From assembly GCA_965220345.1 (NCBI GenBank), contig OZ244822.1, positions 186,001 through 250,000 of the forward strand: DNA of 64,000 bases. The letters run 5' to 3'. A program made the translations under genes and the position numbers. The notes under the pieces are model-generated. The model had not been told where the DNA came from and did no database searches. It saw only the letters and a list, made by a program, of their open reading frames with translations. Of the stretch, positions 26,778-35,797 are shown in pieces (the stretch's first letter is position 1; every line of letters begins with the position of its first letter). Origin of the DNA: Aldehydirespirator sp965220345. Its GTDB lineage: Bacteria > Actinomycetota > Acidimicrobiia > Acidimicrobiales > Aldehydirespiratoraceae.

Positions 26778-27916
26778 TGGCTATCACCGACATTACTGAC
26801 TCTTTCGACTTCGATAACCAGTCTTCCCGCAGTGCCAGAGCCTCTACCATCGACAAGCCTGCTCCCGACGAAGATGAACTCCTAGCCGAACCTCAGCCCA
26901 CCCAAAACTTGACCAAGGCCAACATTTTGGATCCAGGCTTCGACTTGACGTTGCGCCCGATGCGCTACCCGCAGTTCTTCGAGATGTACCGTGATGCCAT
27001 CAAGAACACTTGGACTGTTGAGGAGATTGACTTCTCCGATGACCTAGTCGATCTCGATCGCAAACTGATGCCCGCCGAGAAGCATCTGATACGGCGACTT
27101 GTAGCCTTTTTTGCTACCGGCGACTCAATCGTTGCCAACAATCTGGTGCTCAACCTTTACGAGCACATCAATGCTCCCGAAGCGCGGATGTATTTATCGC
27201 GTCAGCTCTATGAGGAAGCGCTGCATGTTCAGTTCTATTTGAACCTTCTCGACAACTACATCCCTGATCACGACGAACGCGCTGAAGCTTTCGCTGCTAT
27301 AGAGAACATTCCTTCCATCAAATCTAAGGCCGATTTCTGCTTCAAATGGATGGACTCGGTGGGTGACGGGCCGCTGCACACCGTGGCTGACCGCCGCCGC
27401 TTCTTGCTCAACCTGATCTGCTTTGCGGCGTGCATTGAGGGCTTGTTCTTCTTTGCTGCTTTCGCCTACGTCTACTTTCTGAGATCGAAGGGTCTGCTCA
27501 ACGGTCTAGCTGCTGGCACCAACTGGGTGTTCCGCGACGAGTCGATGCACATGAACTTCGCTTTCGAGGTGATCCGCACTGTGCGTGCCGAAGAGCCCGA
27601 ACTATTCGATGAGCAGCTCAACTCCGACATTGTCGACATGCTGTGCGAAGCCGTTAATGCCGAGCTCCAGTTCGCAGAGGATCTGCTAGGTGAGGGCGTG
27701 CCGGGCATGTCGGTGGCCGACACCCGGTCGTATCTGCAATACGTAGCCGATCAGCGCCTCATGCAGTTGGGCCTGCCGCCCCATTTCGGCAGCCGCAACC
27801 CGTTCTCGTTCATGGAACTACAAGATGTGCAGGAACTGTCCAACTTCTTTGAGCGCACCGTGTCGGCTTATCAGATGGGTGTCAAAGGTGAAGTGTCCTT
27901 TGATGAGGACTTCTGA
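26777..27916 (+). CDS. nrdB: Ribonucleoside-diphosphate reductase beta subunit, class I
   Basis: This di-metal, radical-generating subunit has 379 residues. Metal ligands are visible as Asp in ATGDSIVAN, Glu and His in YEEALHVQFY, Glu in ACIEGLFFF, and Glu/His in RDESMHMNF. The tyrosine four residues after the first histidine (HVQFY) occupies the E. coli Tyr122 position, so a tyrosyl-radical enzyme is expected. The ATG at 26777 shares its A with the nrdA TGA, so the two are translationally coupled. The in-frame ATG at 26735 lies inside nrdA and is less likely. Confidence 0.96.
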   Translation: MAITDITDSFDFDNQSSRSARASTIDKPAPDEDELLAEPQPTQNLTKANILDPGFDLTLRPMRYPQFFEMYRDAIKNTWTVEEIDFSDDLVDLDRKLMPAEKHLIRRLVAFFATGDSIVANNLVLNLYEHINAPEARMYLSRQLYEEALHVQFYLNLLDNYIPDHDERAEAFAAIENIPSIKSKADFCFKWMDSVGDGPLHTVADRRRFLLNLICFAACIEGLFFFAAFAYVYFLRSKGLLNGLAAGTNWVFRDESMHMNFAFEVIRTVRAEEPELFDEQLNSDIVDMLCEAVNAELQFAEDLLGEGVPGMSVADTRSYLQYVADQRLMQLGLPPHFGSRNPFSFMELQDVQELSNFFERTVSAYQMGVKGEVSFDEDF

Positions 27917-27929
27917 CCAACAAGTCAAG

Positions 27930-27957
27930 CCGCAGTCGCCACTGCGGTCGAATCTTT
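27930..27957 (+). terminator. Candidate intrinsic terminator after nrdB
   Basis: A perfect 7-bp stem CCGCAGT/ACTGCGG at 27930-27936 and 27941-27947 with a CGCC loop is followed by TCGAATCTTTT. It sits 14 bases after the nrdB stop, in the right place and orientation. The U-run is interrupted, so termination may be partial. Confidence 0.5.
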
Positions 27958-28032
27958 TGAGCAAGCTCTTGAATACCGGTTCAAGCCTCGGCTAATGTCT
28001 GACAATGTGGATCACAAGATACCTATGACGCA

Positions 28033-28686
28033 ATGCTGAGATTCGCTGAAGAGATCGTTCTGCTGTCGTTGCGTGACGACGACGGCAAGTTTGTGCCGGT
28101 GCCGGTGACATCCATGCAGCATGCTTTGGCTGGGGCGGTGCTAATGGACTTGGCGCTTGAGAACCGCATTGATACTGATCCCGAGAACCTGATTCTTATT
28201 GACTCCACCCCAGTGGACGACAGCTTGCTTGACCCAACCTTGGAGATGATCTCTTCGGGTGGTCAGCGTGATGCCCGCTACTGGATCGAACAAGTCGCTA
28301 GGAAAGGCGACGAGATCCGCTCCGAGGCGCTCAACCGGCTTATAGAGCGAGGCATCCTTGAACAGCACGAGGAGCGGTTCTTGTGGGTTTTTAGGTCTCG
28401 GCGCTATCCGATGATCGACGGCCGTGAAGAGCGCGAAGTCAAGCTGCGTATCATGGGTGTGCTCCTCAGCGATGACCTCCCCGACCCGCGCGACATTGTC
28501 ATCATCTGCCTCGCTGATGCTTGCGGGATTCTGCGTCACCTGATGCCCAAACGCGAACTTGACTCAGTGCGTGACCGCATTGAGCAGGTACGGAAACTGG
28601 ATCTGATCGGTCAAGCCATGACCCAAGCAATCCACGACATTGAGTTGTGGCTCGCCACTGGACGAATAGAGGGCCGCATCTTCTAA
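28033..28686 (+). CDS. GPP34 (GOLPH3-like) family protein
   Basis: This 217-residue protein starts with FAEEIVLLSLRDDDGKF, the recognisable start of the GPP34 family, and continues with ALAGAVLMDLALENRI. Eukaryotic GOLPH3 binds phosphatidylinositol-4-phosphate at the Golgi. The many actinobacterial homologs have no well-established role and are thought to be peripheral membrane proteins. The gene lies 116 bases after nrdB, beyond a probable terminator, so it is likely separately transcribed. Confidence 0.88.
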   Translation: MLRFAEEIVLLSLRDDDGKFVPVPVTSMQHALAGAVLMDLALENRIDTDPENLILIDSTPVDDSLLDPTLEMISSGGQRDARYWIEQVARKGDEIRSEALNRLIERGILEQHEERFLWVFRSRRYPMIDGREEREVKLRIMGVLLSDDLPDPRDIVIICLADACGILRHLMPKRELDSVRDRIEQVRKLDLIGQAMTQAIHDIELWLATGRIEGRIF

Positions 28687-28689
28687 TCT

Positions 28690-28729
28690 GCCATTGCGTT
28701 AGCGGCCCAGCCATCGCGTTAGCGGCCCG
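28690..28729 (+). repeat. 20-bp tandem direct repeat
   Basis: Two adjacent 20-bp units, 28690-28709 and 28710-28729, share gcgttagcggccc and differ at two positions. They lie just after the GPP34 stop, in the gap before the convergent deacetylase gene. No hairpin forms between them. Confidence 0.7.
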
Positions 28730-28833
28730 CTGATGCAGCGATTCGAGCGAGTTCTGTTGGAACTGCTCAACATTACGGCGCTATGCATGCGCTTGTGACT
28801 CGTCGGAGACCCGACCTATTTTGTGTTTTGCGG

Positions 28834-29748
28834 TTACGCGACTTTGGAGTGCCAGAATGCACGGAGTTCGCGCATGGTTGTCAGCGTGAAGGGTTGAGAG
28901 TTGAGCCAGTCCCTCCACTCGATAGTGCCGAACAGTTCATACTCGTCGGTGCGGACATGGAACTGGTCGGGCTCTATGACTTCTATCTCGGCACCGCCGG
29001 GCACGGTGGGGTGGAAAGCGCAATACACCAAACCGCCGGTACGGCCAGCAACTTTGCTGAGCATCGCCCGATAGTCGACCGGCTCATGGCGCAGGCGACA
29101 GAAGTCCGTCTCAAACACCCGGTCAAATACTGGCATGCCAGCGGCTGCGGCTATGGCTGAAGCTCTGGCATAGGGTGTGTCGGTATTGTCGGAGAGATCA
29201 TTGCGCGGCCCGTATTCACTTAGCGCCGCAGAGATCAGTACAGGCACGCCGTAGTCGATACCGACAGCCACATAGCGTTCGCACCACTCTGGTGCCATCG
29301 CCGAGTACATGTGAGTGTCGAGATGGGTCACATCAATACCGGCGGCTAGTGCCCGATCAATCTGGGCACGCCATTCGGCCTCAACAGCATCAGGATGAGC
29401 ATTGCGTCGTAGGGTGGCTACGTCAGGCCACATGTAGCCATGGTCATCTAGCAGTCCCGAGGCTTGAGTTGGGCGAGTAATCGGTGCCCATCGGTAATAG
29501 TCCATCTCGGAGTTGAGGGTTAGATGCACGCCGCAGTCAAGGTCTGGAGTGGCTGCGGCTGCTTCGGCGATTTCGCTGAACCACGGACATGGCACCATTA
29601 CCGATCCTGCTGTAACCGTGCCGAAGCGCGACAGCTCGATGAAAGCCTGATTAGCACCGTGGTTCATACCGACATCATCAACATGTATCACCACCCTTGT
29701 TGCTGCTGCAGCCGATGCAGTCGATGCAGTCCCGTTCTGATCTGCCAT
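28834..29748 (-). CDS. ChbG/YdjC-family carbohydrate deacetylase
   Basis: This metal-dependent deacetylase family acts on N-acetylated sugars such as diacetylchitobiose. Conserved elements are HVDDVGMNHG near residue 20, GVHLTLNSE near 70 and THLDTHMYS near 150, which together supply the metal-binding Asp and His residues. The ATG at 29748 (about 304 residues) is preferred because it lies shortly before the family homology; the frame is open to 29841. No chitobiose transporter or glycosidase is nearby, so the sugar is unknown. Confidence 0.85.
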   Translation of the reverse strand: MADQNGTASTASAAAATRVVIHVDDVGMNHGANQAFIELSRFGTVTAGSVMVPCPWFSEIAEAAAATPDLDCGVHLTLNSEMDYYRWAPITRPTQASGLLDDHGYMWPDVATLRRNAHPDAVEAEWRAQIDRALAAGIDVTHLDTHMYSAMAPEWCERYVAVGIDYGVPVLISAALSEYGPRNDLSDNTDTPYARASAIAAAAGMPVFDRVFETDFCRLRHEPVDYRAMLSKVAGRTGGLVYCAFHPTVPGGAEIEVIEPDQFHVRTDEYELFGTIEWRDWLNSQPFTLTTMRELRAFWHSKVA

Positions 29749-29895
29749 AGGCGAAGAGGCTAGTGCGATGTCATTGAGCTGTAGCAGGGTGCTGCTCTGT
29801 GACGCTGCGACGATTGTGGCTGCGCTCGCAGGCCTACGCAACGCCTGGGTTGAAGTCCGTCTAGTAACAAAACAATCTGGCTCAGGATTACTCGC

Positions 29896-30732
29896 TCAAC
29901 GACTGCGATGATGGCCTCTGTGTCCTTTGGGTAGCTGGCAGCGGGTTTGTGCTACCGGCATCCAGGCACCGCATCGCTTCGCTGCTTGAACGGGGTCTAT
30001 GGGCAGCGGGCGAGGTTGTTTATTTTTATTTTCAGTGAAAGGTGTCTTGTGTCTCGCAATGGCATGCGAGACTTCTTCAGCTCTGTGTTTTAAATATGCC
30101 AGTTTTTCGTCGGCTTCAGCATCGAATATTCGTTCAGAGGAAAGTTTGCCAGGTGCTTTCAGTAATCGCAGTATTTGAGTGGCATCGTGACCGTAGGTGG
30201 GAATACCATAACGCTCAGCGTGCAGAGCGAGCCCGTCTTCGATTGTGAGTATTCGAGAGCGATCAATGGCCGCTATATCAATATAGTCTCGTAGCTTAGG
30301 ACGATACATGATGACATCAAGTTTCATAGCGAAAAGGTCTGGCAGGGAGGCCACGCGTAACCCATCAAGTATGTTATGAGGTGCCAACTGTTTCTCGTAT
30401 CCAGGATTGGTGCCCCGAGGAATTGTGCGAAATACATCAATCCCTACTCCGTTAACAGTGGCTGTCATCTTGTCTGTTTCTCCGTGCTGGATCACGCAGG
30501 ACAGTCCATGCTTGTTGGCGTGGCGCATGAGTTTCTTGCCGAGGTGTTCGCCTGAGAAACGATCTGGAGTATGGTAGTCCAGATCGAAAGACTGACGGTG
30601 TTGCAAGATGGTAGCTAGAGCACTACCACCCACTAGAGAACCTTTCATCCGGGAGACGGTTGCGGACAGTATGTGCCATGCGGTTCGTAAATCCTCCCCG
30701 AGCACTTTTTTGTATTGATCGATTTCATGCAT
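29896..30732 (-). CDS. AbiEii/AbiGii-type nucleotidyltransferase (toxin-like)
   Basis: This 278-residue protein carries the nucleotidyltransferase core GGSALATILQHRQSFDLDYHT near 35-55 (GG and the DLD metal-binding pair). Conserved downstream elements include DLFAMKLDVIMYRPKLRDYIDIAAI near 130-155, matching the AbiEii/DUF1814 family whose members block growth by modifying tRNA or other targets. The last 40 residues are a Pro/Arg/Cys/His-rich tail ending in PKGHRGHHRSR, which I do not recognise. The start ATG overlaps the upstream gene by eight bases, the arrangement expected of a toxin following its antitoxin. Confidence 0.8.
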   Translation of the reverse strand: MHEIDQYKKVLGEDLRTAWHILSATVSRMKGSLVGGSALATILQHRQSFDLDYHTPDRFSGEHLGKKLMRHANKHGLSCVIQHGETDKMTATVNGVGIDVFRTIPRGTNPGYEKQLAPHNILDGLRVASLPDLFAMKLDVIMYRPKLRDYIDIAAIDRSRILTIEDGLALHAERYGIPTYGHDATQILRLLKAPGKLSSERIFDAEADEKLAYLKHRAEEVSHAIARHKTPFTENKNKQPRPLPIDPVQAAKRCGAWMPVAQTRCQLPKGHRGHHRSR

Positions 30733-31669
30733 GACTACGTTGTTCGATAGCTAGTTCGAGATCTTGAGCGACTTCACCTGTGGTGTAACCGCGCATGGTG
30801 CGTAGCTCCCGTAAAGCGTCTAGCGGCGCATACTGCAACGCCCACAGCCGCGCCCACTGATCAGGGACGCTGAGCATAGTTTCAGCTACCAGAAGCCCGT
30901 CTTCAGGTAAACGTAAACGGCTCGCACAGAATCCCGACCAAAACACCCACCAGAACTCAGGCGGCACCCTAGTAGGAGGTGCCTGAAGAGGAAGTAATGG
31001 CTGATACGGGAGATGCATCATGGCGGCAGTGGTCTGTGGTGTGAAACTCAACTGCCATATCTTGAACGAGATGCAGTCATAACCCCAGGTGGAGACCTGT
31101 TCGTCGCAGTTAACGAAGTCACTTGAGGCGAGAGCACGTAAGCAGCGACGCGTGTGGCTGGGAGATACGTTCGCAGTGTTAGCAATCTGAGCTGTGAGAC
31201 CCCCTTTCAAGTGATGGCTCCGCACCGCTGCGAACACTCGACGTTGCGCTTCTGACCATTCATTCCAAGGCTGTTCTGTGGGCGGCGCTTCGCCGTCGCT
31301 GAGCAAAGCAGCAAAGCGACGCTTCCCTGCTGGCGTTCCCGTCGCTCTCAGCAGTCGGCTCACCCGCCCAGCGGTCGCCTGGCTCGTGCCTAACAGCCTC
31401 ATCACGGCTGCGGTGCCATCATCTTCGAGGTGAGAGGCCGTCCACCAGTCAGCCAGCGACAGTTTCGACGCATGAAGCCGAGTGCCGCTAGTCACAGTGA
31501 AACGGCGACGGCACTGCTTACAACGCCAGCAACGCCGATTTCCTGCTGGCTGCTGCGACACGCGAGACTCACCACAATGCGGGCAGATGACCACCCCGTC
31601 AGGCCATCGCAAACATACTGCTAACTCCTCAACATCGTTTGGAGCTGCGACCTGCACGGCTGCATCCAT
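30725..31669 (-). CDS. Zinc-ribbon plus helix-turn-helix protein, putative antitoxin or regulator of the downstream nucleotidyltransferase
   Basis: This is a 314-residue protein. Its N-terminus has CPHCGESR...CKQC spacing (two cysteine pairs between residues 30 and 56) followed by RRRFTVTSGTRLHASKLSLADWW, which closely resembles the zinc ribbon of IS1595-type transposases. No DDE catalytic domain follows. The middle (about 75-170) looks like one or two winged-helix segments, and the C-terminal half has a tryptophan-rich region of unknown fold. It overlaps the nucleotidyltransferase by eight bases. Classical AbiEi antitoxins carry a winged helix but no zinc ribbon. ATG at 31669 is chosen over a TTG three bases upstream. 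Confidence 0.6.
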   Translation of the reverse strand: MDAAVQVAAPNDVEELAVCLRWPDGVVICPHCGESRVSQQPAGNRRCWRCKQCRRRFTVTSGTRLHASKLSLADWWTASHLEDDGTAAVMRLLGTSQATAGRVSRLLRATGTPAGKRRFAALLSDGEAPPTEQPWNEWSEAQRRVFAAVRSHHLKGGLTAQIANTANVSPSHTRRCLRALASSDFVNCDEQVSTWGYDCISFKIWQLSFTPQTTAAMMHLPYQPLLPLQAPPTRVPPEFWWVFWSGFCASRLRLPEDGLLVAETMLSVPDQWARLWALQYAPLDALRELRTMRGYTTGEVAQDLELAIEQRSHA

Positions 31670-31869
31670 CAACTTAGCCTAGCCGCGGTTTGGGCATTTT
31701 GCTTCAGTATTTGCGCGCATAACAGTACCTTGCCACATGCGCTGCGCTTCGCGTTTGGGGTTGAAGGCGTGCTCGAAGGTGATCGTTGCAGGAGCTTGAG
31801 GACAGAATAGAGAGAAGGCCAGAATCGTGAGCAGGTCTGAGCAGGCAGGCACGGGCTTACTATTTTGGT

Positions 31870-32772
31870 GTGGGACTTCATCATTTTGGACCCGAGATTG
31901 ATCCTGTGGAGGTGAGCGAGCATCTCAGTCGGTTCGGATATGCCATAGTCGACGACTTGGCCGACCTAGCTCTGCTGGATCGTCTTGAGGCCGAGGCGCT
32001 GCCTTACATTGAGGCCTCAGCCGCGGGTCGTGATAGCTACGACGGGCTTTTTACTCGTCGCACTGGTGCGTTAGTGGCTCGTTGCCCGGCGATTCGCCCG
32101 TTGGTGATGAATCGGCTAGTGACAGGTGTCGTCGAACATTTTCTGGCTCATGCCAGCGCCGTGCAGCTGCACCTCACTCAGATCATCTCAGTTGAGCCTG
32201 GTGAGACCCGCCAGAAGCCCCACCGCGATGAGATGGCCTTCGATTTCTTCGATTTCGGGTTTGATTATCATGTTCAGTGCAACACCATGTGGGCGCTGAG
32301 CGACTTCACCGCAGACAACGGTGCTACCTGGATCCATGCAGGCACGTCGTGTCTGGATGACAACAAGGCCCGCTCCGTGTCGGGTGCTCAAGCCGAGATG
32401 AGCCGAGGCAGTGTGCTCTTCTATGACGGCAAAGTGCTGCACGGTGCTGGTGCCAACAGATCCGACAGCGTTCGCCGTGGCATAAACATCACTTACTCGG
32501 TCGGCTGGGTGCGTCAAGAAGAAAACCAGTATCTGGCCTGCCCGCCAGATGTGGCTCGCACCCTTGATGACGACCTGCTGCGCATGATGGGCTACACCCA
32601 GGGTGCCTTCGCGCTGGGCTATGTGGGTGACCAAACCGACCCGCTAGCCGCACTGCGCGGCAACTCAACCAAAGCCAAAACCATTGGTGAAGCCGCGCAG
32701 CACAGCAACGAAGCTCGCCGCTTCATAGCTGACATAACTGACACAGGTGACATAGCCGACATAGCTGAGTAG
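31870..32772 (+). CDS. Phytanoyl-CoA dioxygenase (PhyH) family oxygenase
   Basis: This is a 300-residue non-heme Fe(II)/2-oxoglutarate enzyme. The HxD motif is in KPHRDEMAFD near 117, the distal His is in KVLHGAGANR near 193, and the 2OG-binding arginine is in RRGINITYSVGW near 205. The start is a GTG at 31870 without a strong Shine-Dalgarno. It closely resembles the second PhyH gene in this window (61177-62037), sharing a C-terminal Tyr/Leu-rich segment (ENQYLACPP, ENSYLNITP). The last 25 residues contain an Asp/Ile/Ala repeat. Substrate unknown. Confidence 0.88.
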   Translation: MGLHHFGPEIDPVEVSEHLSRFGYAIVDDLADLALLDRLEAEALPYIEASAAGRDSYDGLFTRRTGALVARCPAIRPLVMNRLVTGVVEHFLAHASAVQLHLTQIISVEPGETRQKPHRDEMAFDFFDFGFDYHVQCNTMWALSDFTADNGATWIHAGTSCLDDNKARSVSGAQAEMSRGSVLFYDGKVLHGAGANRSDSVRRGINITYSVGWVRQEENQYLACPPDVARTLDDDLLRMMGYTQGAFALGYVGDQTDPLAALRGNSTKAKTIGEAAQHSNEARRFIADITDTGDIADIAE

Positions 32773-32878
32773 ATGCCCGCCAAACTGGAGTGGAAGCCCA
32801 TTCTCAAACCTGATTCGCTCTTTTTATCGTTCCGTAGGTGTCATGCTTTAGCCCAGTCGGTGACTACTGTCTTCTTTG

Positions 32879-33370
32879 ATGGCTTCGTTCAGCAGTGAAA
32901 CGATCAACTTCGCCTCGGGCGACATTGCCGCGGTGATTCATGAGATGAGCGCTTTGGAGCAACGTGGTGACGGTTTGGGCTGGATCAACATAGGTCCAGG
33001 GTTGCGTGAAGACCAGATCGAGAAACTGCCTCAACCCTCACCGCTCGGCAGCTGGTTCTCGGGACGTGGACCGGTGGTGCCGATGGCGACTTGGACTCCG
33101 CCGTCAACGGGCCGCTCTCCTGCGTCTGCGCTTTTGGGTGTGCAGCACGGCTCAGGCCCGAAAGCTCTAAACCGGCTGCGCGATGCGGGGGTGCCTTTAC
33201 CGGAGGGGTGGCGCAAAGTTCAAGATCACGCCAAAAACGGCATCGTGGTGCAGCCCGCCTCAGAGGCATCTCATCAAGAAATACTGCAATGGCTGCTGAA
33301 GGTGTGCTGGGCGCTGTGCCCGATTGATCTTGAGGATCACTGGCTAGCGGAAGTGCATCGCCCCGACTAA
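32879..33370 (+). CDS. Hypothetical protein, 163 residues
   Basis: This soluble protein has no domain I can name. Notable stretches are GWINIGPGLREDQIEKLP near 34, GSWFSGRGPVVPMATWTP near 58 and LGVQHGSGPKALNRL near 88. The amino-acid composition is ordinary and codon use matches neighbouring genes. The ATG at 32879 follows an in-frame TTG. The last eight codons plus stop are repeated at 37222-37245 as part of a larger duplication, which shows that this gene's end marks the left limit of the duplicated unit. Confidence 0.7.
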   Translation: MASFSSETINFASGDIAAVIHEMSALEQRGDGLGWINIGPGLREDQIEKLPQPSPLGSWFSGRGPVVPMATWTPPSTGRSPASALLGVQHGSGPKALNRLRDAGVPLPEGWRKVQDHAKNGIVVQPASEASHQEILQWLLKVCWALCPIDLEDHWLAEVHRPD

Positions 33371-34460
33371 CCCAACAGGCATCGACGGCTAGCTACAGAG
33401 GTTGTCGGAGTCACAGCCAGCTTCTGATGTGGTTCGGCTGATGCGGCTCGGTGTGCTACTACGACGGTTCATTCAATGATCTGCGGGTTAGGTCATCCAT
33501 TTGAAGCCGAGCATTGCTATTGCGCCGATCAGCAACACAGCGCCGAGGGTTGCTGTGATCAGCTGCGGAACCCGTCGATCCTCATAGAACAACAGCTCTA
33601 GACGCCAACCTGGCGGCTGACCGTGTGTCTCTTGAGCGTATTCTCCTACTTTACGAAAAATAGGAGTGTCAGCTGCTCGTCGCTTGTCAACAAGATCAAA
33701 ACCCAAAAACAGAAAAGCCGCAGCAATCGTTACCGACACCGAATCATGCATCCACCGAGCGAAAGGCTCCAACGTATTCTCAGGCCGTGCTACCACAGCC
33801 AACGCAGCGGTAACAGCAGCAAACATCGCTAATACTGCTGGCTCAGCAAAACCTCGGCCTTGCTGACGCAGACCAACCAAACGTTCCACATCCACCAGCA
33901 ACTTCGACCAGCGCTGCGCCACGGCAATGTCGGCTGATTCGGCTTCGACAACGGTGCGCTTTTCTAAATCACGGCGCAACTCCAAGTAAGCATCATTAAA
34001 CTCCTTCCCCAACGAACTATCGATTACACGCAGCCGTTCCATGCACTCTTCGCACTCTTTTGCGCTCATATGTCCTGTTGTTTCTACTCCGCCTCGAGCT
34101 TCGCTGTAACGGAGCATCACATTGAACTCATGATACAAACCCAGCATCAACTCATCAGCGGCACGGCGTAGTTCCCCCACACGGCTCTGCCGGAACGAAT
34201 ACACCAAAATAAACACTGTAGCGAGCAACCCGAGAATCCCCCAATACTCCACAACAGACCACACCTGCCAGCTATCGGGAACCCAATCATCACGGAACAA
34301 AACCAGCACCCCCGACACCCATAAAGCCAAAACCAAAGCCCGATAGCCATACCCGCCCGAGCCTTGCCTAGTCTCAGCCCCTTCAGGGTCAAGATGCAAA
34401 ACCATATTCACTGCTACAACCCCAGCAGCCCCCGCAATCAACAAATCAGGACGTGCAATC
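33347..34460. repeat. Long direct repeat, copy 1 (partner at 37222-38330)
   Basis: This stretch covers the last eight codons of the hypothetical gene, the 117-base gap and the 3' half of the membrane-protein gene. It is nearly identical to 37222-38330. From 33488 to 34440 differences are scattered single bases, and only about ten residues differ over roughly 315. Similarity stops abruptly near 34460, then returns at lower level upstream of both genes (35417-35800 against 39312-39650). The offset is about 3.87 kb. Confidence 0.9.
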
Positions 34461-35416
34461 GATGACGCACCCGACACGACGAGCAGTAGCAACGCTACGA
34501 CTGAAACTGTGTAGTAGAGACTATTGATGGTCGCAGAAGTTCCACCGAACATGGAGCGTGCGAGATGGTTAGCGTGCTGAAAGCACCAATTGCCTGCCGT
34601 CTGTGCGGCGGCAGCGGCAGTAGCGAGAGCTAGCCCTCGTATAGTGACGGCGGTGTCCCCAGCAATGACAGCGACCGCTACCAGCAGCGGCGCTGTCACC
34701 CATTGCCCTACCACACTCGCTGCGGCGGACACTGCCGTCTCGTTTCTCTTATTGACGACTCGTTGAAGTTTTCCGGCTGCTTGACATAGCGCTGGATCGA
34801 ACCCAGCGCTAAGCATTGCAGCTACGGCGAGCAGCACGCCCCATAGCGTCCCCTCTCCTCCCCATACCAACTCTTCAACGTCGCTGAGAACAACCAGAGC
34901 GACACCGACGCTGCCGATAATAAGCGAGGTCAACATCGGAGCAACCCCGACACGTTCCGAGTCCGAGGCTGACTGGTCTTTGTTGTCGAGCATCAGCCGC
35001 CGCCAAAGCCCACTGACCGTAATCAGGCCGAACAGCACCGGCCACGCATCAAACACAACAGTCACAACCGCTGGATCAGCAAACGTCACCGCTACCGCGA
35101 ACAATGGCCACTGCGCCCTACCCAACACCAAAAAACCAACGAGCGATGGCTTAGCCGCCCGAAGGTCAGCGACCACCACTAGCCGAGAGTCGTCTTGACC
35201 CAATTTGCTTGCAGTGAACTCGCGGCCCACGGCGAGCATCACCCCGGCGAGCCCAAACCAGACCGCAACAAACAACCAAGGCGACATGTCACGAGTTCCC
35301 GCCCAAATAAACACCGGTAAAGAAGCAAAGCCAACAACAGCAACAAGCATCCACAAGACCGGCGAGCCGGTAATACGAGAACGCAGAGTCACAGCGACAC
35401 TAGGCGAGTTCGGCAA
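33488..35416 (-). CDS. Large membrane protein, EamA/DMT-like N-terminal half with unique C-terminal half (copy A)
   Basis: The 642 residues fall into two parts. Residues 1 to about 320 have about ten hydrophobic segments in the pattern of an EamA/DMT transporter, with a PDLLIAGAAGVVAVN ending. Residues 320-642 carry two more hydrophobic segments, a soluble helical region with a CEEC pair (ADELMLGLYHEFNVMLRYSEAR onward), then three hydrophobic segments ending in LIGAIAMLGFKWMT. I know no family for the C-terminal half. It is almost identical to copy B (37362-39311), while the N-terminal halves of the two are clearly different. No neighbouring enzyme suggests a substrate. Confidence 0.75.
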   Translation of the reverse strand: MPNSPSVAVTLRSRITGSPVLWMLVAVVGFASLPVFIWAGTRDMSPWLFVAVWFGLAGVMLAVGREFTASKLGQDDSRLVVVADLRAAKPSLVGFLVLGRAQWPLFAVAVTFADPAVVTVVFDAWPVLFGLITVSGLWRRLMLDNKDQSASDSERVGVAPMLTSLIIGSVGVALVVLSDVEELVWGGEGTLWGVLLAVAAMLSAGFDPALCQAAGKLQRVVNKRNETAVSAAASVVGQWVTAPLLVAVAVIAGDTAVTIRGLALATAAAAAQTAGNWCFQHANHLARSMFGGTSATINSLYYTVSVVALLLLVVSGASSIARPDLLIAGAAGVVAVNMVLHLDPEGAETRQGSGGYGYRALVLALWVSGVLVLFRDDWVPDSWQVWSVVEYWGILGLLATVFILVYSFRQSRVGELRRAADELMLGLYHEFNVMLRYSEARGGVETTGHMSAKECEECMERLRVIDSSLGKEFNDAYLELRRDLEKRTVVEAESADIAVAQRWSKLLVDVERLVGLRQQGRGFAEPAVLAMFAAVTAALAVVARPENTLEPFARWMHDSVSVTIAAAFLFLGFDLVDKRRAADTPIFRKVGEYAQETHGQPPGWRLELLFYEDRRVPQLITATLGAVLLIGAIAMLGFKWMT

Positions 35417-35797
35417 GCATCGCCAAAGATGCTTCGCCCCGAGATGCCCAAATTTGTCGCCGAAGTGGCATCAGCTGGGCACGCTTGGTATCCCGTTTTT
35501 TGTTGGCACCGCCAGACAAACCGCTCAAATCGTGAGCGGCCACTCGCCAGTTGTTGCGAGCACCCCGCTAAATGATCACATAGCTCCGTCGGGTCGAAGG
35601 TGATGCAAGCGACCCCCCCCCGCGCTTGGCTGCAGTTGCTTCACAAGCTTGCGGTTGGCGAACGTCATCACGGCCCCAAACGCTAGCGGCATCTCAACGA
35701 CAGCGCTAACAGACGCACCCCACCCGCAACAGCCACTAGTTGTCAGCATGGGCAGCTTCTAGATGTCGGGATGTGGGAGAACTATCTGACAAGTTGA
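35417..35797. other. Gene-poor region upstream of copy A, duplicated upstream of copy B
   Basis: These 381 bases hold no gene I can support. They align, with many differences, to 39312-39650: landmarks are aaatgatcacatagctccgt, a poly-C tract, and ctgcagttgcttcacaagct. A short plus-strand frame across the poly-C tract is preserved between the copies for about 25 codons (ATPPPR.WLQLLHKLAVG) but then ends here. This may be a remnant of an older gene. The promoter of copy A should lie here. Confidence 0.5.
35613..35621. repeat. Homopolymeric C9 tract
   Basis: Nine consecutive C lie about 197 bases upstream of the copy A start (G9 on the coding strand). The equivalent position upstream of copy B has ten C (39451-39460). 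Confidence 0.9.

Noticed and set aside
30725..31669. Calling the zinc-ribbon protein an IS1595-type transposase
   Set aside because: Only the zinc ribbon resembles the transposase. No DDE region, inverted repeats or target-site duplication is visible, and the gene overlaps a nucleotidyltransferase gene like a toxin-antitoxin partner.
32773..32898. Short plus-strand frame MPAKLEWKPILKPDSLF between the PhyH gene and the hypothetical gene
   Set aside because: It is only 41 codons, overlaps the start of the next gene and has no recognisable feature.
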